The notes below the pieces were generated by a model. That model was given only the letters and a program-made list of their open reading frames with translations. It had not been told where the DNA came from and did not search any database. A program made the translations under genes and the position numbers. Positions 36,479 through 45,413 of a stretch of 64,000 nucleotides of DNA are shown piece after piece; within the stretch, counting starts at the first letter, position 1, and the number at the start of each line of letters is the position of its first letter. Location: positions 124,001 through 188,000 of the forward strand of contig NZ_JAJFEQ010000003.1 of NCBI RefSeq assembly GCF_020707265.1, read 5' to 3'. The DNA comes from Massilia sp. IC2-477 (GTDB taxonomy: Bacteria > Pseudomonadota > Gammaproteobacteria > Burkholderiales > Burkholderiaceae_D).

Positions 36479-37686
36479 GCGAATTCCTGTTGGGTTGGCG
36501 TGGGCGTGCGGCTCCAGCGCCGCATCGATAGGGCCGCCCATGCGGCCAGCAGGCCGCCGACGATCAGCACCAGCCGGGTATCGAACATCGCCAGCAGGCC
36601 GCCGCCAAAGGCCATGATGATGTGCGCGACGCAGAAGGTGGTCGACAGCAGGCCCATGACGGCGCCCTGGCCGTGCTGCGCGAAGCGGTCGGCCGCCCAG
36701 GCCTGCAGCGTCGCATTATAGAAGGCATGCGGCAGGCCGAACAGGATGATGGCGGCCATGCCCACCCACAGGTTGCCGATGCCGACGCACAGGATCGCGA
36801 GCGCCACCGCGGCTGCCTGGCTGCTGACGCGGGCGCGCGGGTCGCGGGCGTGGGCACGGCCGGCGATGAGGGCGGTCAGGGTCATGACGCCACACATGGC
36901 CATGTTGACGAAGGCGATGCCGGCCGCGTCGTAGCCGCCCACTTCAACCAGCCAGAGTGGGAAGAATTCGTAGAAGCCGGCTACGCCGCAGGTGTAGGCG
37001 AGGTGAATCAGGAACAGTGTCTTCAAGGGGCTGTGGCGCAGCAGCGTAAAGGCGTGGCGCTCGCGCGCCAGCGACCACCAGCCGCCCTGGATGCCCGGCG
37101 CCGATTCCGCTTGCAGCACCAGCAGCGAGAGCACGGCGCCCAGCAACAGGCCGCCGGCGGCGATATAGAAGGGCAGCGTGATGCTAAAAGCCGCGCTCAG
37201 GCCCGACAGCAGCGGCCCGGCCAGCCAGCCGAGGTGGAAGGCGCCGTTCAGCCAGGAGAGAGCGTGGTTGCGCAGCGGACCCTCGAGGCGCTCGGCGAGC
37301 AGGGCGCGCAGGATCGCGCCATTCCCCTCCAATACGCCGGTGACGAAGCGGGCGGCGACCAGCAGTGGATAGGACTGGGTCAAGAGCGCGTAAGCCGTCA
37401 GCAGGTGGCCGCAAGCCGCGCCGATCGTCGTGAGCAGCAGGATGCGGCGCCGTCCGAGGGCATCCGATAGCGAACCGAGCACCGCGCTGCCGAGCAGCAT
37501 GCCGATCGGATTGGCCATCAGCGCCATCCCGAACAGCAGTTTGGGCGGCAGCCCGAGGAAGCCATTCAGGGCACTTGGCTGAGCGTCGGCGAACAGCGGA
37601 GGCAGCAGGGGATAGGCGAGCGAGGCCCCGATGGTCGAAAGCAGGGCGAGCAGGCAGGCGCTACCGATAAGCAGACGATGTTGCAT
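36475..37686 (-). CDS. MFS transporter
   Basis: 403-residue major-facilitator protein with about 12 helices. MQHRLLIGSACLLALLSTIG starts helix 1, and GSLSDALGRRRILLLTTIG is the inter-helix 2-3 signature. ATG 37686 has AGGAG just upstream. It is the first gene of a two-gene operon with the SufR-like regulator (4-base overlap). Substrate unknown. Confidence 0.87.
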   Translation of the reverse strand: MQHRLLIGSACLLALLSTIGASLAYPLLPPLFADAQPSALNGFLGLPPKLLFGMALMANPIGMLLGSAVLGSLSDALGRRRILLLTTIGAACGHLLTAYALLTQSYPLLVAARFVTGVLEGNGAILRALLAERLEGPLRNHALSWLNGAFHLGWLAGPLLSGLSAAFSITLPFYIAAGGLLLGAVLSLLVLQAESAPGIQGGWWSLARERHAFTLLRHSPLKTLFLIHLAYTCGVAGFYEFFPLWLVEVGGYDAAGIAFVNMAMCGVMTLTALIAGRAHARDPRARVSSQAAAVALAILCVGIGNLWVGMAAIILFGLPHAFYNATLQAWAADRFAQHGQGAVMGLLSTTFCVAHIIMAFGGGLLAMFDTRLVLIVGGLLAAWAALSMRRWSRTPTPTQQEFA

Positions 37687-37758
37687 ACGACTCCTGGCTT
37701 GGCAATGAAGCAATGCCAGGAGTGTAGGTCAGCTCAGCAGATAAGTAAACGAGTTTGT

Positions 37759-38625
37759 TTATTTATTCCCTTCGGCGCGCCGGGTCGGGCGCATGTCGCT
37801 GTCACCGCTGCGGGTCTTGCTGTCGCTGCTGCCGCCGAAGCCGGCGGACCCGGCGGCGGTGCCGGTATCGGCCAAGGCTGCGCGCAGCTCGACGGCGCGC
37901 GGATTGTTGACCCGGCCTGCGACGACGTCGCGCGCGTTCACCGGCTTGCGGTAGTAGGCGGCGGTCTCGGCGCCGTCGAAGCGGATGTCGGTGACAGCGA
38001 TTGTCGCTCCGCCGAACAGGCCTTCGGTGTCGGACCAGGCCGTGATGTCGCCCCAGCCGAGCGAGCCTTCGCCTTTCTTCGACCAGTCGACTACGGTGAG
38101 CCCGGCATCGGCGTTCAGCGAGAATTTGTTAGCCTGCATGAAGCCGTTCAGCGCCTTCTGGTCGTTGAGGATGAAGGCGATCGCGCCGCCTTCGGCGCCC
38201 AGCTGTGCGCCCAGGGTCACGCCAGCCATGTTGTAGAACGAGGGCGTGCCCCAGCCGTCGGCGCGGCGCACCAGCAGCACCCCGGCGCCGCCGCGCGCGC
38301 CGACACCGACCGCGACCCGCACCGAGTCCGGCACCACGAAGACGCCCTTCGATTTGTAGAGCAGGGCGGCGAGTTTCTGATCGCGCTCCATCTGGTGGAT
38401 CACCTGGATGGCGCGGTTCAGGTGGGTAGTGGCGTCGGCGGCGTCGCTGCCTTCCTGGGCGACACCGGCCTTGGCGCTGGTCGGGTTGGTGCGTTCCTGG
38501 ACCGTGCTCGGCCCTACGCGTTCCTGGGGAGCCGGTTTCGCGGGCTGCTGGGCAGAGGCGCCGCCGGCGGCGACCAGCAGGGCAAGGGCGGTGGCATGAA
38601 TAGGGGAAATTCGTTGGATCTTCAT
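37759..38625 (-). CDS. SYLF/YSC84 domain exported protein
   Basis: 288 residues. Signal peptide MKIQRISPIHATALALLVAAGGASAQ. A Pro/Gln/Thr-rich linker follows, then the SYLF (YSC84-like) lipid-binding domain from about residue 75: LNRAIQVIHQMERD, KSKGVFVVPDSVRVAVGVGARGG, GLTVVDWSKKGEG, and WSDTEGLFGGATIAVTDI. The C-terminal tail is Ser/Gly/Arg-rich. SYLF proteins bind acidic phospholipids; the bacterial role is unclear. It is a single-gene unit. Confidence 0.87.
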   Translation of the reverse strand: MKIQRISPIHATALALLVAAGGASAQQPAKPAPQERVGPSTVQERTNPTSAKAGVAQEGSDAADATTHLNRAIQVIHQMERDQKLAALLYKSKGVFVVPDSVRVAVGVGARGGAGVLLVRRADGWGTPSFYNMAGVTLGAQLGAEGGAIAFILNDQKALNGFMQANKFSLNADAGLTVVDWSKKGEGSLGWGDITAWSDTEGLFGGATIAVTDIRFDGAETAAYYRKPVNARDVVAGRVNNPRAVELRAALADTGTAAGSAGFGGSSDSKTRSGDSDMRPTRRAEGNK

Positions 38626-38781
38626 TGAGTCGCTCGCATGTGCATTGGATATGCTTAGCCTAAAGCGAAGCGGCGAGCGGCGGCGCGAGCTTGCGGAAGG
38701 GAGCGGTATGCATCCGGCGCCGGCAGGCGTAGACTCGTCATACGCACGGATTTTTATGGCACGCAAACGAAAGGAGGCGTC

Positions 38782-38892
38782 ATGAAAATTCCAGAGCACC
38801 TCAGGATTCCGGTCATCGTGTTCGCGCTGCAGGCGGCGCTGCTGGCCGGCACGGCCCTGATCTTCCTGGTCCTGCGCCCGCCCGGCTATTGA
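38782..38892 (+). CDS. Small membrane peptide, 36 residues
   Basis: Short frame MKIPEHLRIPVIVFALQAAL... ending RPPGY, with one membrane helix over residues 10-30. A near-perfect AGGAGG lies five bases before the ATG, which is the main reason to believe it. It is divergent from the SYLF gene and convergent with the FHA gene, whose stop is four bases away. Function unknown. Confidence 0.6.
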   Translation: MKIPEHLRIPVIVFALQAALLAGTALIFLVLRPPGY

Positions 38893-38896
38893 CGCT

Positions 38897-40423
38897 TCAA
38901 GCGTTGAGCCAGGCCGCGGCTTGAGCACGCCGGCGCTCGCCGGCGCGGAGGGTGTGCGCGCGCGTTTCCACCCGCGTTTCCGGATACGGTTCAAGGGCAA
39001 AGCGCAGTTGGCGTTCCATGCCGCGCAGGCGCTCCAGGCTCGCGCCCGGCGCCAGCGGCGTCTCGACGCCAGTGACCGGGTCCAGGTGCAAGAAGCCGCC
39101 GTCGCGGTGGAACAGCAGCGGCAGCCCCGCCGCGCGTGGCTGGGTGGCGCAGTCGGCATGGCCCGGGTGGGTTTCCGGCGCCAGGATGCAGAAGGCCTCG
39201 GCCCGCGCGCCGGCATCAAGCCGGTGCAGCACGACCCCGTGCGGCCACAGCGCGCTGACTTCCAGTTCGACCACGCCGCGGATGCTGGCCGTGAGCGCAA
39301 TGCGCATGCCCAGGCGCAGCGGCACCGGCGTGTGCTTGCCGGGCCAGACGCCGTCGAGCAGCAGGCCGTAGCGCGACACGTCTTCGATCTCGAAGCCATG
39401 GCGGCCGGGACGAATGATGGCGTGGCGGCCGGACAGGCGCCGCGTCAGGCCGCCGCGCTCTTCCCCGTGCTCACCGTAATGCGTCAGCAGCAGGTCGGCT
39501 TCCGGTTCGATGTCTTCGAACCGGCCCAGCACGCACTCGTCCAGTGCGAACAGGCGCAGGTGGCGCTGGCTCGCCGAATCCGGCTCCGCGTGCACCAGGC
39601 AGGCCGTGGTGGCCGGGCAGGGATGGATGCTGGGCGCCACCGGCACGTCGATCTCGATCAGGTCTTCGTCCCAGGCGATGGTGGAATAGCCGAGATCAAG
39701 CTTGCCACCCCGTTCGTTCGGGTCACGCAGGTCGAGCTGGGCGATCGAGGCGTTGCGCGCCGTGACGTCGATGTCGACGCGGCCGCCGCCCGGCGCCTGC
39801 ACCCGTGCGATGCCGGCGTCGTCGGCCGTCACGCGCACGTTCTTGTAGGTGGCGAGAAAAGTCTGGTGGATCTCGCCCAGGCTGGCGTCCAGCCTGGGGA
39901 CCAGGATCACCGGCGAGCAGGTCCAGGTGCGCGACGCGGTCGTCTGCTGCGGGTGGCGGCTGTGCAGTTCGATGTCGATGCGGTACTGGCCGTGCTCCAG
40001 ACCGCGCGAGGAGAATTCCAGGAATACCGGACGCCAGTCGCCGCGCGAGGTGCGCTGGAAGGCATAGCTGTCGCCGTCGCGCAGCCGCAGGCCGGAACGC
40101 GCCAGCATGCGCACCTCGGCGGCACAGTCCATTGGCATGCCGCGCAGCTCGAGCTTGATGGCTTGCCGTCCGCCGGCCGCACGCGGGTCGAAGCCGCTGA
40201 TGTGCAATTGGGGACGCTGCAGTGCCGGCGCCGGGTTTGCTGGCTGCGCCGTCCGTTGCGCGCGCAGGGCGCTGATAGCTTCGAAGCTGGGCGGTAGCCC
40301 GGCGGGTGCAGCTACCGGCGCTGGATCGCTCTCCGGCTGGGCATGCCCGTGCGCGCACAGCTGCTCGCCGGGCATGACCCAGACGGTGCAGTGCGGATGC
40401 TCGGGATTGCGGCAGCGGTTCAT
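38897..40423 (-). CDS. FHA domain protein with N-terminal zinc-ribbon-like motif
   Basis: 508-residue cytosolic protein. Residues 1-27 carry Cys/His (MNRCRNPEHPHC, later CAHGH), a possible zinc finger. Residues 65-270 are beta-rich and unknown. The FHA domain spans about 290-380: CVLGRFEDIEPEADLLLTHY, then LTRRLSGRHAIIRPGRHGFE and DVSRYGLLLDG, with the phosphothreonine-binding Gly-Arg and Ser-x-x-His positions. FHA domains bind phosphothreonine peptides, so it probably reads the output of the kinases of clusters A and B. It is the last gene downstream of the PP2C gene (113-base gap). Confidence 0.85.
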   Translation of the reverse strand: MNRCRNPEHPHCTVWVMPGEQLCAHGHAQPESDPAPVAAPAGLPPSFEAISALRAQRTAQPANPAPALQRPQLHISGFDPRAAGGRQAIKLELRGMPMDCAAEVRMLARSGLRLRDGDSYAFQRTSRGDWRPVFLEFSSRGLEHGQYRIDIELHSRHPQQTTASRTWTCSPVILVPRLDASLGEIHQTFLATYKNVRVTADDAGIARVQAPGGGRVDIDVTARNASIAQLDLRDPNERGGKLDLGYSTIAWDEDLIEIDVPVAPSIHPCPATTACLVHAEPDSASQRHLRLFALDECVLGRFEDIEPEADLLLTHYGEHGEERGGLTRRLSGRHAIIRPGRHGFEIEDVSRYGLLLDGVWPGKHTPVPLRLGMRIALTASIRGVVELEVSALWPHGVVLHRLDAGARAEAFCILAPETHPGHADCATQPRAAGLPLLFHRDGGFLHLDPVTGVETPLAPGASLERLRGMERQLRFALEPYPETRVETRAHTLRAGERRRAQAAAWLNA

Positions 40424-40536
40424 GGCGCGAGGGTGCGTTCTATTGGTTTCGGCAACATTGCAAGCTTACGCTGAATTGCTGAACAGCGGCGCGCTCCATT
40501 CGTTGATTAGCAACATTATTTTCTGTTAGGAATTTT

Positions 40537-41517
40537 TCAACTATCGGGCAGCGCGGTCTCGTCCGCATGGCCGTTGAGCGGGCGCAGCAGCAGTGCGGTC
40601 AGGTTGTCAGCATGCAGGCCGTCTGGCGGCGCCGTTTCGATCTCCTCGAACAGGCGTGCGACCTTGGACGCCGCTTCCGGCGCCCCGGCCAGCAGTTCCG
40701 GCCAGCGGCCGACAAAACGGTCCGGGTGGGCGCAGGACCAGAAGCCGTCGCTGGCCAGCAGGTAGCTGGCGTCGTCGCGTAACTCCAGGGCGCGCCGGTC
40801 CGGCAGTGTGCACAGCCAGGACGGCAGGTTCAGGGGCGTCAGCTCGAACAGCGGATCCGACAGCTGGGCCGGATTGCTGAAGGCGTTGCCGAGTATGAAA
40901 GCCTGGGCGATCTGCGGCGAATGGGCGCCGTGGACCTGGCGCCACCAGGCGCTTTCGCCGATCCGCCCGCCCAGTGCCGCCGCGGTGGCGGGCACATGAT
41001 CGACCGTGAGCGGGACGGCGCCGGCCGGTCCGATCTCGTACAGGCGCGAATCGCCCACGTGGTAGAGCAGGGGCGCGCGACCTTCCGGCAATTCGAGCAT
41101 GGTGAGCGTGGTGCCGGGACGGGCGCCGGCCTCGAACGCGAAGTGGCGCTGCAGGTCGGCGTGCAGCCGGTCCAGGTGGCGCCCCAGTTCGGCCGCGGAA
41201 TGGCAGGGCGGGATCGTGAGCAGCCCGGCGGCCACCGCCTCGGCCGCTTCCCGTCCATGGCCATGGCCGCCCATCCCATCCAGCACCGCCAGCCTGCCGT
41301 GGCCCGCCGGCCAGCCGGGCAGGCTGGTATGGCGCGGCACGCCGTCGACCAGATGGCAGGCATGGCCCGCGAAGTCGATGACGACGAAGTTGTCCTGGTT
41401 TTCGGGGCGCTGCAGGAGGCCGCTGCCACGGCGGCTGGCGACGGCGACGTCGTAGCGCGGTGCGAACTGGAAGGCGGACAGGATGTCGGACGGGTCGGGC
41501 ATGTAGGGGATCGTCAA
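40537..41517 (-). CDS. PP2C-family Ser/Thr protein phosphatase
   Basis: 326-residue metal-dependent phosphatase (PPM/PP2C). Metal-binding motifs in order: RPENQDN (about residues 38-43), LDGMGGHGHG (79-88), GTTLTML, HVGDSRLYEI, LLASDGFW and ADNLTAL. All core Asp residues are present, so it should be active. A TTG at 41517 with AGGA upstream gives the longest form; ATG 41502 is five codons in. The likely job is to reverse phosphorylation by the cluster kinases, as PstP does for PknB in actinobacteria. It has no membrane helix, unlike PstP. Confidence 0.92.
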   Translation of the reverse strand: MTIPYMPDPSDILSAFQFAPRYDVAVASRRGSGLLQRPENQDNFVVIDFAGHACHLVDGVPRHTSLPGWPAGHGRLAVLDGMGGHGHGREAAEAVAAGLLTIPPCHSAAELGRHLDRLHADLQRHFAFEAGARPGTTLTMLELPEGRAPLLYHVGDSRLYEIGPAGAVPLTVDHVPATAAALGGRIGESAWWRQVHGAHSPQIAQAFILGNAFSNPAQLSDPLFELTPLNLPSWLCTLPDRRALELRDDASYLLASDGFWSCAHPDRFVGRWPELLAGAPEAASKVARLFEEIETAPPDGLHADNLTALLLRPLNGHADETALPDS

Positions 41518-41564
41518 TGCAATCCTGCTACTTTACACCTGAACAAGCCCGTTCGAAGGCGCGA

Positions 41565-42842
41565 TTAGAGCGGTGTTTTCCGGTTTCCACCCACCAGCAT
41601 GAGGGCGTTGAGCAGCACGCAGGCGCCGGCTGCGGCCAGCGCAGCGCGCACGCCCCAGCGGTCGGCCACCTGGCCCCAGAACACGCTGCCGCCCACATAA
41701 CCGCCGGACATCACGAACAGGTAGATCGACAGGGTGCGCGCCCGCACCGCGGCCGGGAAGGACAGCTGGGCCGCCGCGTTCAGGGTCGACACGGTGGCCG
41801 ACCAGGCCATGCCGCCGCACAGGATGAGCGGGGCCAGGACCAGCAGCGAGCGGCTGAAGGACATCGTCACCAGCATGAGGCCGTAGACGACCAGCGCGCC
41901 GGCCAGCACGCCGCTCTTGTCGATCCGGGCGCGCACCTGCGGCAGGAAGAAGGCGGCGATGACGGCGCCGCCGCCCAGGCAGCCCATCAGGGTGCCGTAG
42001 GTACTCGACTGCAGATGCAGCACGTCGCGCACGAACACCGGCAGGAGGCTGGCGAAGGCGATGGTTGCAAAGAAGACGGAGAAGACGTTGCGCAGGATGC
42101 GGCGGTAGCGCGCGCAGCCGAAGGCGGTCTTCAGGCCCAGCACGAAGCGTTCGCGGAAGCCTTCCCGCACGACCGGCTGCGGCGTGCGCTCCTGCCACCA
42201 GGCCCAGTACACCCCGAGCAGGCCGGCAAACGACAAGGCATTGGCCAGGAACAGCACGCTCGGCCCGAGCCAGCCGAACAGCACGCCGCCCAGCGCCGGG
42301 CCGATGATGGCGGACAGGTTGAAGGACAGGTTGTTCAGGGTCGCCGCCGCTTCCACTTCTTCCGGATCGACCAGGCCCGACATCGCCGCCTGCCAGGCCG
42401 GCCAGATGAAGGCGGTGCCAATGCCGATGCAGAAGGTCAGTATCAAGACAGGCGTGGCCGCCACCATGCCGGTAGTGACCAGCAAGGCCATCGTGGCCGC
42501 GCACAAGGCCATGTACAGGTTGCAGTAAAAGAGGAACTTGGGACGGTGCACGGCATCGGCGACCACGCCGGCCAGCAGCGCGAACAGGAAGATCGGGACG
42601 TAGGTCGCGGTCTGCACCAGCGAGGTGATCGAGGCCGATTTGGACAGCGAGGCCACCAGCCAGGCCGAGGCGAAGGTCTGGATCCAGGTGCCCATGTTCG
42701 ACACCATGTTCGCGAGCCAGATGTTGCGGTAACGCGCGTGCCGCAGCGGCCGCGTCAGCGGCACCTTGCGGCGGGCAGGAGCGGGCTTGAGCGGGATGCT
42801 GGCGCTGGTGCTGAAAGACGCGCTGTTGCTGGATTCGGACAT
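41565..42842 (-). CDS. MFS transporter (MFS_3/EntS-like)
   Basis: 425 residues, 10-12 helices. LTRPLRHARYRNIWLANMVSNMGTWIQ is the typical opening of this family, in which the first helix carries Asn-Met-Gly-Thr. A long hydrophobic body ends at RKTPL. The start MSESSNS at 42842 was chosen over longer frames that run into the divergent GNAT gene. Together with GNAT it interrupts cluster B. Substrate unknown. Confidence 0.87.
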   Translation of the reverse strand: MSESSNSASFSTSASIPLKPAPARRKVPLTRPLRHARYRNIWLANMVSNMGTWIQTFASAWLVASLSKSASITSLVQTATYVPIFLFALLAGVVADAVHRPKFLFYCNLYMALCAATMALLVTTGMVAATPVLILTFCIGIGTAFIWPAWQAAMSGLVDPEEVEAAATLNNLSFNLSAIIGPALGGVLFGWLGPSVLFLANALSFAGLLGVYWAWWQERTPQPVVREGFRERFVLGLKTAFGCARYRRILRNVFSVFFATIAFASLLPVFVRDVLHLQSSTYGTLMGCLGGGAVIAAFFLPQVRARIDKSGVLAGALVVYGLMLVTMSFSRSLLVLAPLILCGGMAWSATVSTLNAAAQLSFPAAVRARTLSIYLFVMSGGYVGGSVFWGQVADRWGVRAALAAAGACVLLNALMLVGGNRKTPL

Positions 42843-42951
42843 GGTCTGGACAGTGTAGGCGGCTTTGCTGCCCAGGGTCAATAAAATTGCCCTATGGAAA
42901 ATATTTTCTGTGATATTGTGGCGTTCCCAAAACACGTTTGGCGTGAAAGAC

Positions 42952-43419
42952 ATGTTGATCCGACCGCTGGTGGCCACGGACATTCCAGCCGTGGCAGCGT
43001 TGCTGCGCGAGCTGGCGCGCGAATACATCGTGCACGAGTCGCCGCCGGAAGGCGCGTCGACCTTCCTCGCCGAGAACGATGAGATGGGCGTGCGCGGCTT
43101 TCTAGCGCGCGGTCATGTCTACCACGTGGCGGTGATCGACGGCGTGGTGGCGGGTTTTGTGGCGGTGCGTGACCGCAGCCATCTGTTCCACCTGTTTGTT
43201 GGCAAACGCTGGCACCGGCGCGGCGTGGCGCGCGCGCTGTGGGAAGCGGCGCGCATTGCTGCCATCGCCGCCGGCGGCGACGGCGCCTTCACGGTGAACT
43301 CCTCGAATTTTGCAGTGCCGGTCTACGAGAACTTCGGCTTCGTGCGGGTCGGCCCGACCCAGTGCGCCAAGGGCCTGTACTTCAACCCGATGCGGCTGGC
43401 GGTGTCAGAAGAGGCTTGA
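42952..43419 (+). CDS. GNAT family N-acetyltransferase
   Basis: 155-residue acetyltransferase. MLIRPLVATDIPAVAALLREL opens the fold; HLFHLFVGKRWHRRGVARALWE is the acetyl-CoA-binding motif A (R-x-x-G-x-A). VNSSNFAVPVYENFGFVRVG is motif B. ATG 42952 is preferred; a GTG three codons upstream is possible. It overlaps the SH3 gene end by 15 bases. Substrate unknown. Confidence 0.9.
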   Translation: MLIRPLVATDIPAVAALLRELAREYIVHESPPEGASTFLAENDEMGVRGFLARGHVYHVAVIDGVVAGFVAVRDRSHLFHLFVGKRWHRRGVARALWEAARIAAIAAGGDGAFTVNSSNFAVPVYENFGFVRVGPTQCAKGLYFNPMRLAVSEEA

Positions 43420-43860
43420 GCCGCGCTCGTCGGCCCGCCGCAGCCACAGGCTGCTGGCCCAGCCTTCACGCCTGCGTCCGTCCACCACGGCGCTGACCTG
43501 CCACCAGTCGCCCTGGTGCGCGCCCGTGACCGTCACCAGCGTCCCGGCGGGCACCACTGCCAGGCGGCGCGCATTCACCCCCACGTCGTCCCGCAGGTTC
43601 AAGTGGTCGCGCACCCGGTAGCTGGCGCCGGCCACCGGCATCGCGGCCTGCGCGAGCGGGAGCGCGGCCGCCTGCGGCGCAGGCCCGGGGCCGAGCAGCG
43701 CATGCAGCAGTCCCCCCAGTAGCACCGTGCCGCACGCCAGTACGGCGGCAGCGCGCGCATTGGCGCGGCGCCACCAGGCGCGCGGTGTCAGCCAGGCCGC
43801 CAGGCACAGGGTCAGCACCAGCCCGGCGGCATAGGCGAAGAGCGTGATCGCGGACGGCAT
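43405..43860 (-). CDS. Membrane-anchored bacterial SH3 domain protein
   Basis: 151 residues. Two N-terminal membrane helices (ITLFAYAAGLVLTLCLAAWL and AAAVLACGTVLLGGLLHALL). Residues 78-145 are a bacterial SH3 (SH3b) domain: SYRVRDHLNLRDDVGVNARRL, VVPAGTLVTVTG and WWQVSAV. SH3b domains bind cell-wall peptides or regulate wall enzymes, which fits its place eight bases after the FHA-like gene in the RodA/kinase operon. Confidence 0.85.
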   Translation of the reverse strand: MPSAITLFAYAAGLVLTLCLAAWLTPRAWWRRANARAAAVLACGTVLLGGLLHALLGPGPAPQAAALPLAQAAMPVAGASYRVRDHLNLRDDVGVNARRLAVVPAGTLVTVTGAHQGDWWQVSAVVDGRRREGWASSLWLRRADERGSSLF

Positions 43861-43868
43861 CCCCGGCC

Positions 43869-45413
43869 TCAGGCGTCGAAGCGCAGCACGTAGTGGCCTG
43901 CCACCAGGTGGTGGCCGGGCGGGATCAGGTAAGGCTGCTCCTGGGTCGCGGTCTCGACCTGGGCCACCAGGCCCAGCTCGGCGTCCAGGTGGAACAGGGC
44001 CTGGGTCTCGGCCAGGCGCACGATGCGCAGGCCTTCTCCCGTCGCTTCCCAGCTGAAGGCATTGCGCGACAGGCCGAGGCGGTCGGCGCTGGCAGCCAGG
44101 CTGCCATCTAGGTGGCGCAGGAAGGCCGGCGCGTCGAGCACGCGCAGCGCGGCGAGCGCCGGCATGCCGCGGCCGAACACGAGCCGGGTGCCGGCCGCCG
44201 CCGGCTGCACCGGCCCATGCGGCACCGCCAGCAGGGCCGCGTAACGGTCCGCCATCTGCGGCGGCACCGCATGCAGCTGGATGCTGGCGCCGTCGACCGG
44301 GGCGAAACGCGAGGGTACGCTCACGCGCTGGCGGCCGGCCGCGGTGATCGCGTGGACCTCGTCGGCATCGTCGACGGCGAAGCGGATCAGGCTCTCTTTG
44401 TTCGGCGCGGCCGGCGCCAGGCTTGCTCCCAGACCGATTTCGAGTGCCTGGGCGCCGGTGTCGCGGTAGCGGCTCAGGCGCGGCAGCGCGAGTGCGGCCA
44501 GGGTGATGCGGTGGCGTGCGACCGGGGCGTAGGTGGCGTCGTTCTCGGTGACCGGGGGAGCGGCGGGGACGGCGGCCAGCGGCATGGCGGTCATCTCGCT
44601 GTCGTCAACCGCGGCACGCGGTTTCCATACCGCCGGCGTGCGGGATGGCGGCGCGCTCGGCGCCCTGGCAGGCGCAGGTCCAGGCCGGGCGGGCGCACCC
44701 ATGCGGCTGACCTTCAGGAGCAGGCGCTGGCCGCCGGCCTCCCTGGCGCGCAGGACATAGTAGCCGTTGGCGGCGTCGTACTGGCAGTCGAGCAGGTCCT
44801 TGGGGCGCACCTGCACTTCGATCGGCGCATCGGGGCCGTCGTTGATCAACAGGATCCCACCTTCGCTGCCGAAGGACCAGCCGGGCACGGCGAAGGTGGC
44901 GCTGGCTTCGTCTTCGCCGACCAAAGTAAGACGCTGGTTCGGATACACCGCGCACACCGGTTGCCAGATGGCGCTGTCGGTTGATGCCGTGACCGCGTAC
45001 AGCACCTGTTCGCCCGGCGCCGGCAGGTAGACGGCGTGGCCGAACTTGACCTTGACTTCGCCCGGCGCGACCGCATCGGTGCCAACCACGTGGTAGCGCA
45101 CCTCGTCGCCCTTGAGCAGGTCGCCGAAATCCTTCTGGTGCAGGGCAGCCAGCGAAGTCGCCAGGTCGCGCACGCGCGCGCCGCGCGTCAGGTGGCGATC
45201 GTCGTCGACCTCGTCCTGCGGCAGCATCAGGGTCACGTGCGAAAAGCAGCGGGTGGCGGCGCGCCCGCGCTGTTCGCGCGGCGAGCGTTCCAGCAGGTCG
45301 CGCAGCAGCGGACGGCGCGAGAACAGCGACAGGCCAGGGGCCTGCCACAAGGCCTCGGCATTGAACACATCGCCTACCTTGGCCAGGATTTCGTGTTGGA
45401 CGTAGACCGGCAT
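43869..45413 (-). CDS. FHA-like domain protein of cluster B
   Basis: 514 residues. Residues 1-235 are an unknown domain rich in beta strands. A Pro/Ala-rich linker with PAPARAPSAPPSRTP joins it to the C-terminal half. Residues 415-514 look like a divergent FHA domain: RLVFGRGMPALAALRVLD, then SADRLGLSRNAFSWEATGEGL, with GR and SRN-type positions in the FHA order. I infer phosphopeptide binding. Its start lies 40 bases inside the RodA gene. No signal peptide. Confidence 0.75.
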   Translation of the reverse strand: MPVYVQHEILAKVGDVFNAEALWQAPGLSLFSRRPLLRDLLERSPREQRGRAATRCFSHVTLMLPQDEVDDDRHLTRGARVRDLATSLAALHQKDFGDLLKGDEVRYHVVGTDAVAPGEVKVKFGHAVYLPAPGEQVLYAVTASTDSAIWQPVCAVYPNQRLTLVGEDEASATFAVPGWSFGSEGGILLINDGPDAPIEVQVRPKDLLDCQYDAANGYYVLRAREAGGQRLLLKVSRMGAPARPGPAPARAPSAPPSRTPAVWKPRAAVDDSEMTAMPLAAVPAAPPVTENDATYAPVARHRITLAALALPRLSRYRDTGAQALEIGLGASLAPAAPNKESLIRFAVDDADEVHAITAAGRQRVSVPSRFAPVDGASIQLHAVPPQMADRYAALLAVPHGPVQPAAAGTRLVFGRGMPALAALRVLDAPAFLRHLDGSLAASADRLGLSRNAFSWEATGEGLRIVRLAETQALFHLDAELGLVAQVETATQEQPYLIPPGHHLVAGHYVLRFDA

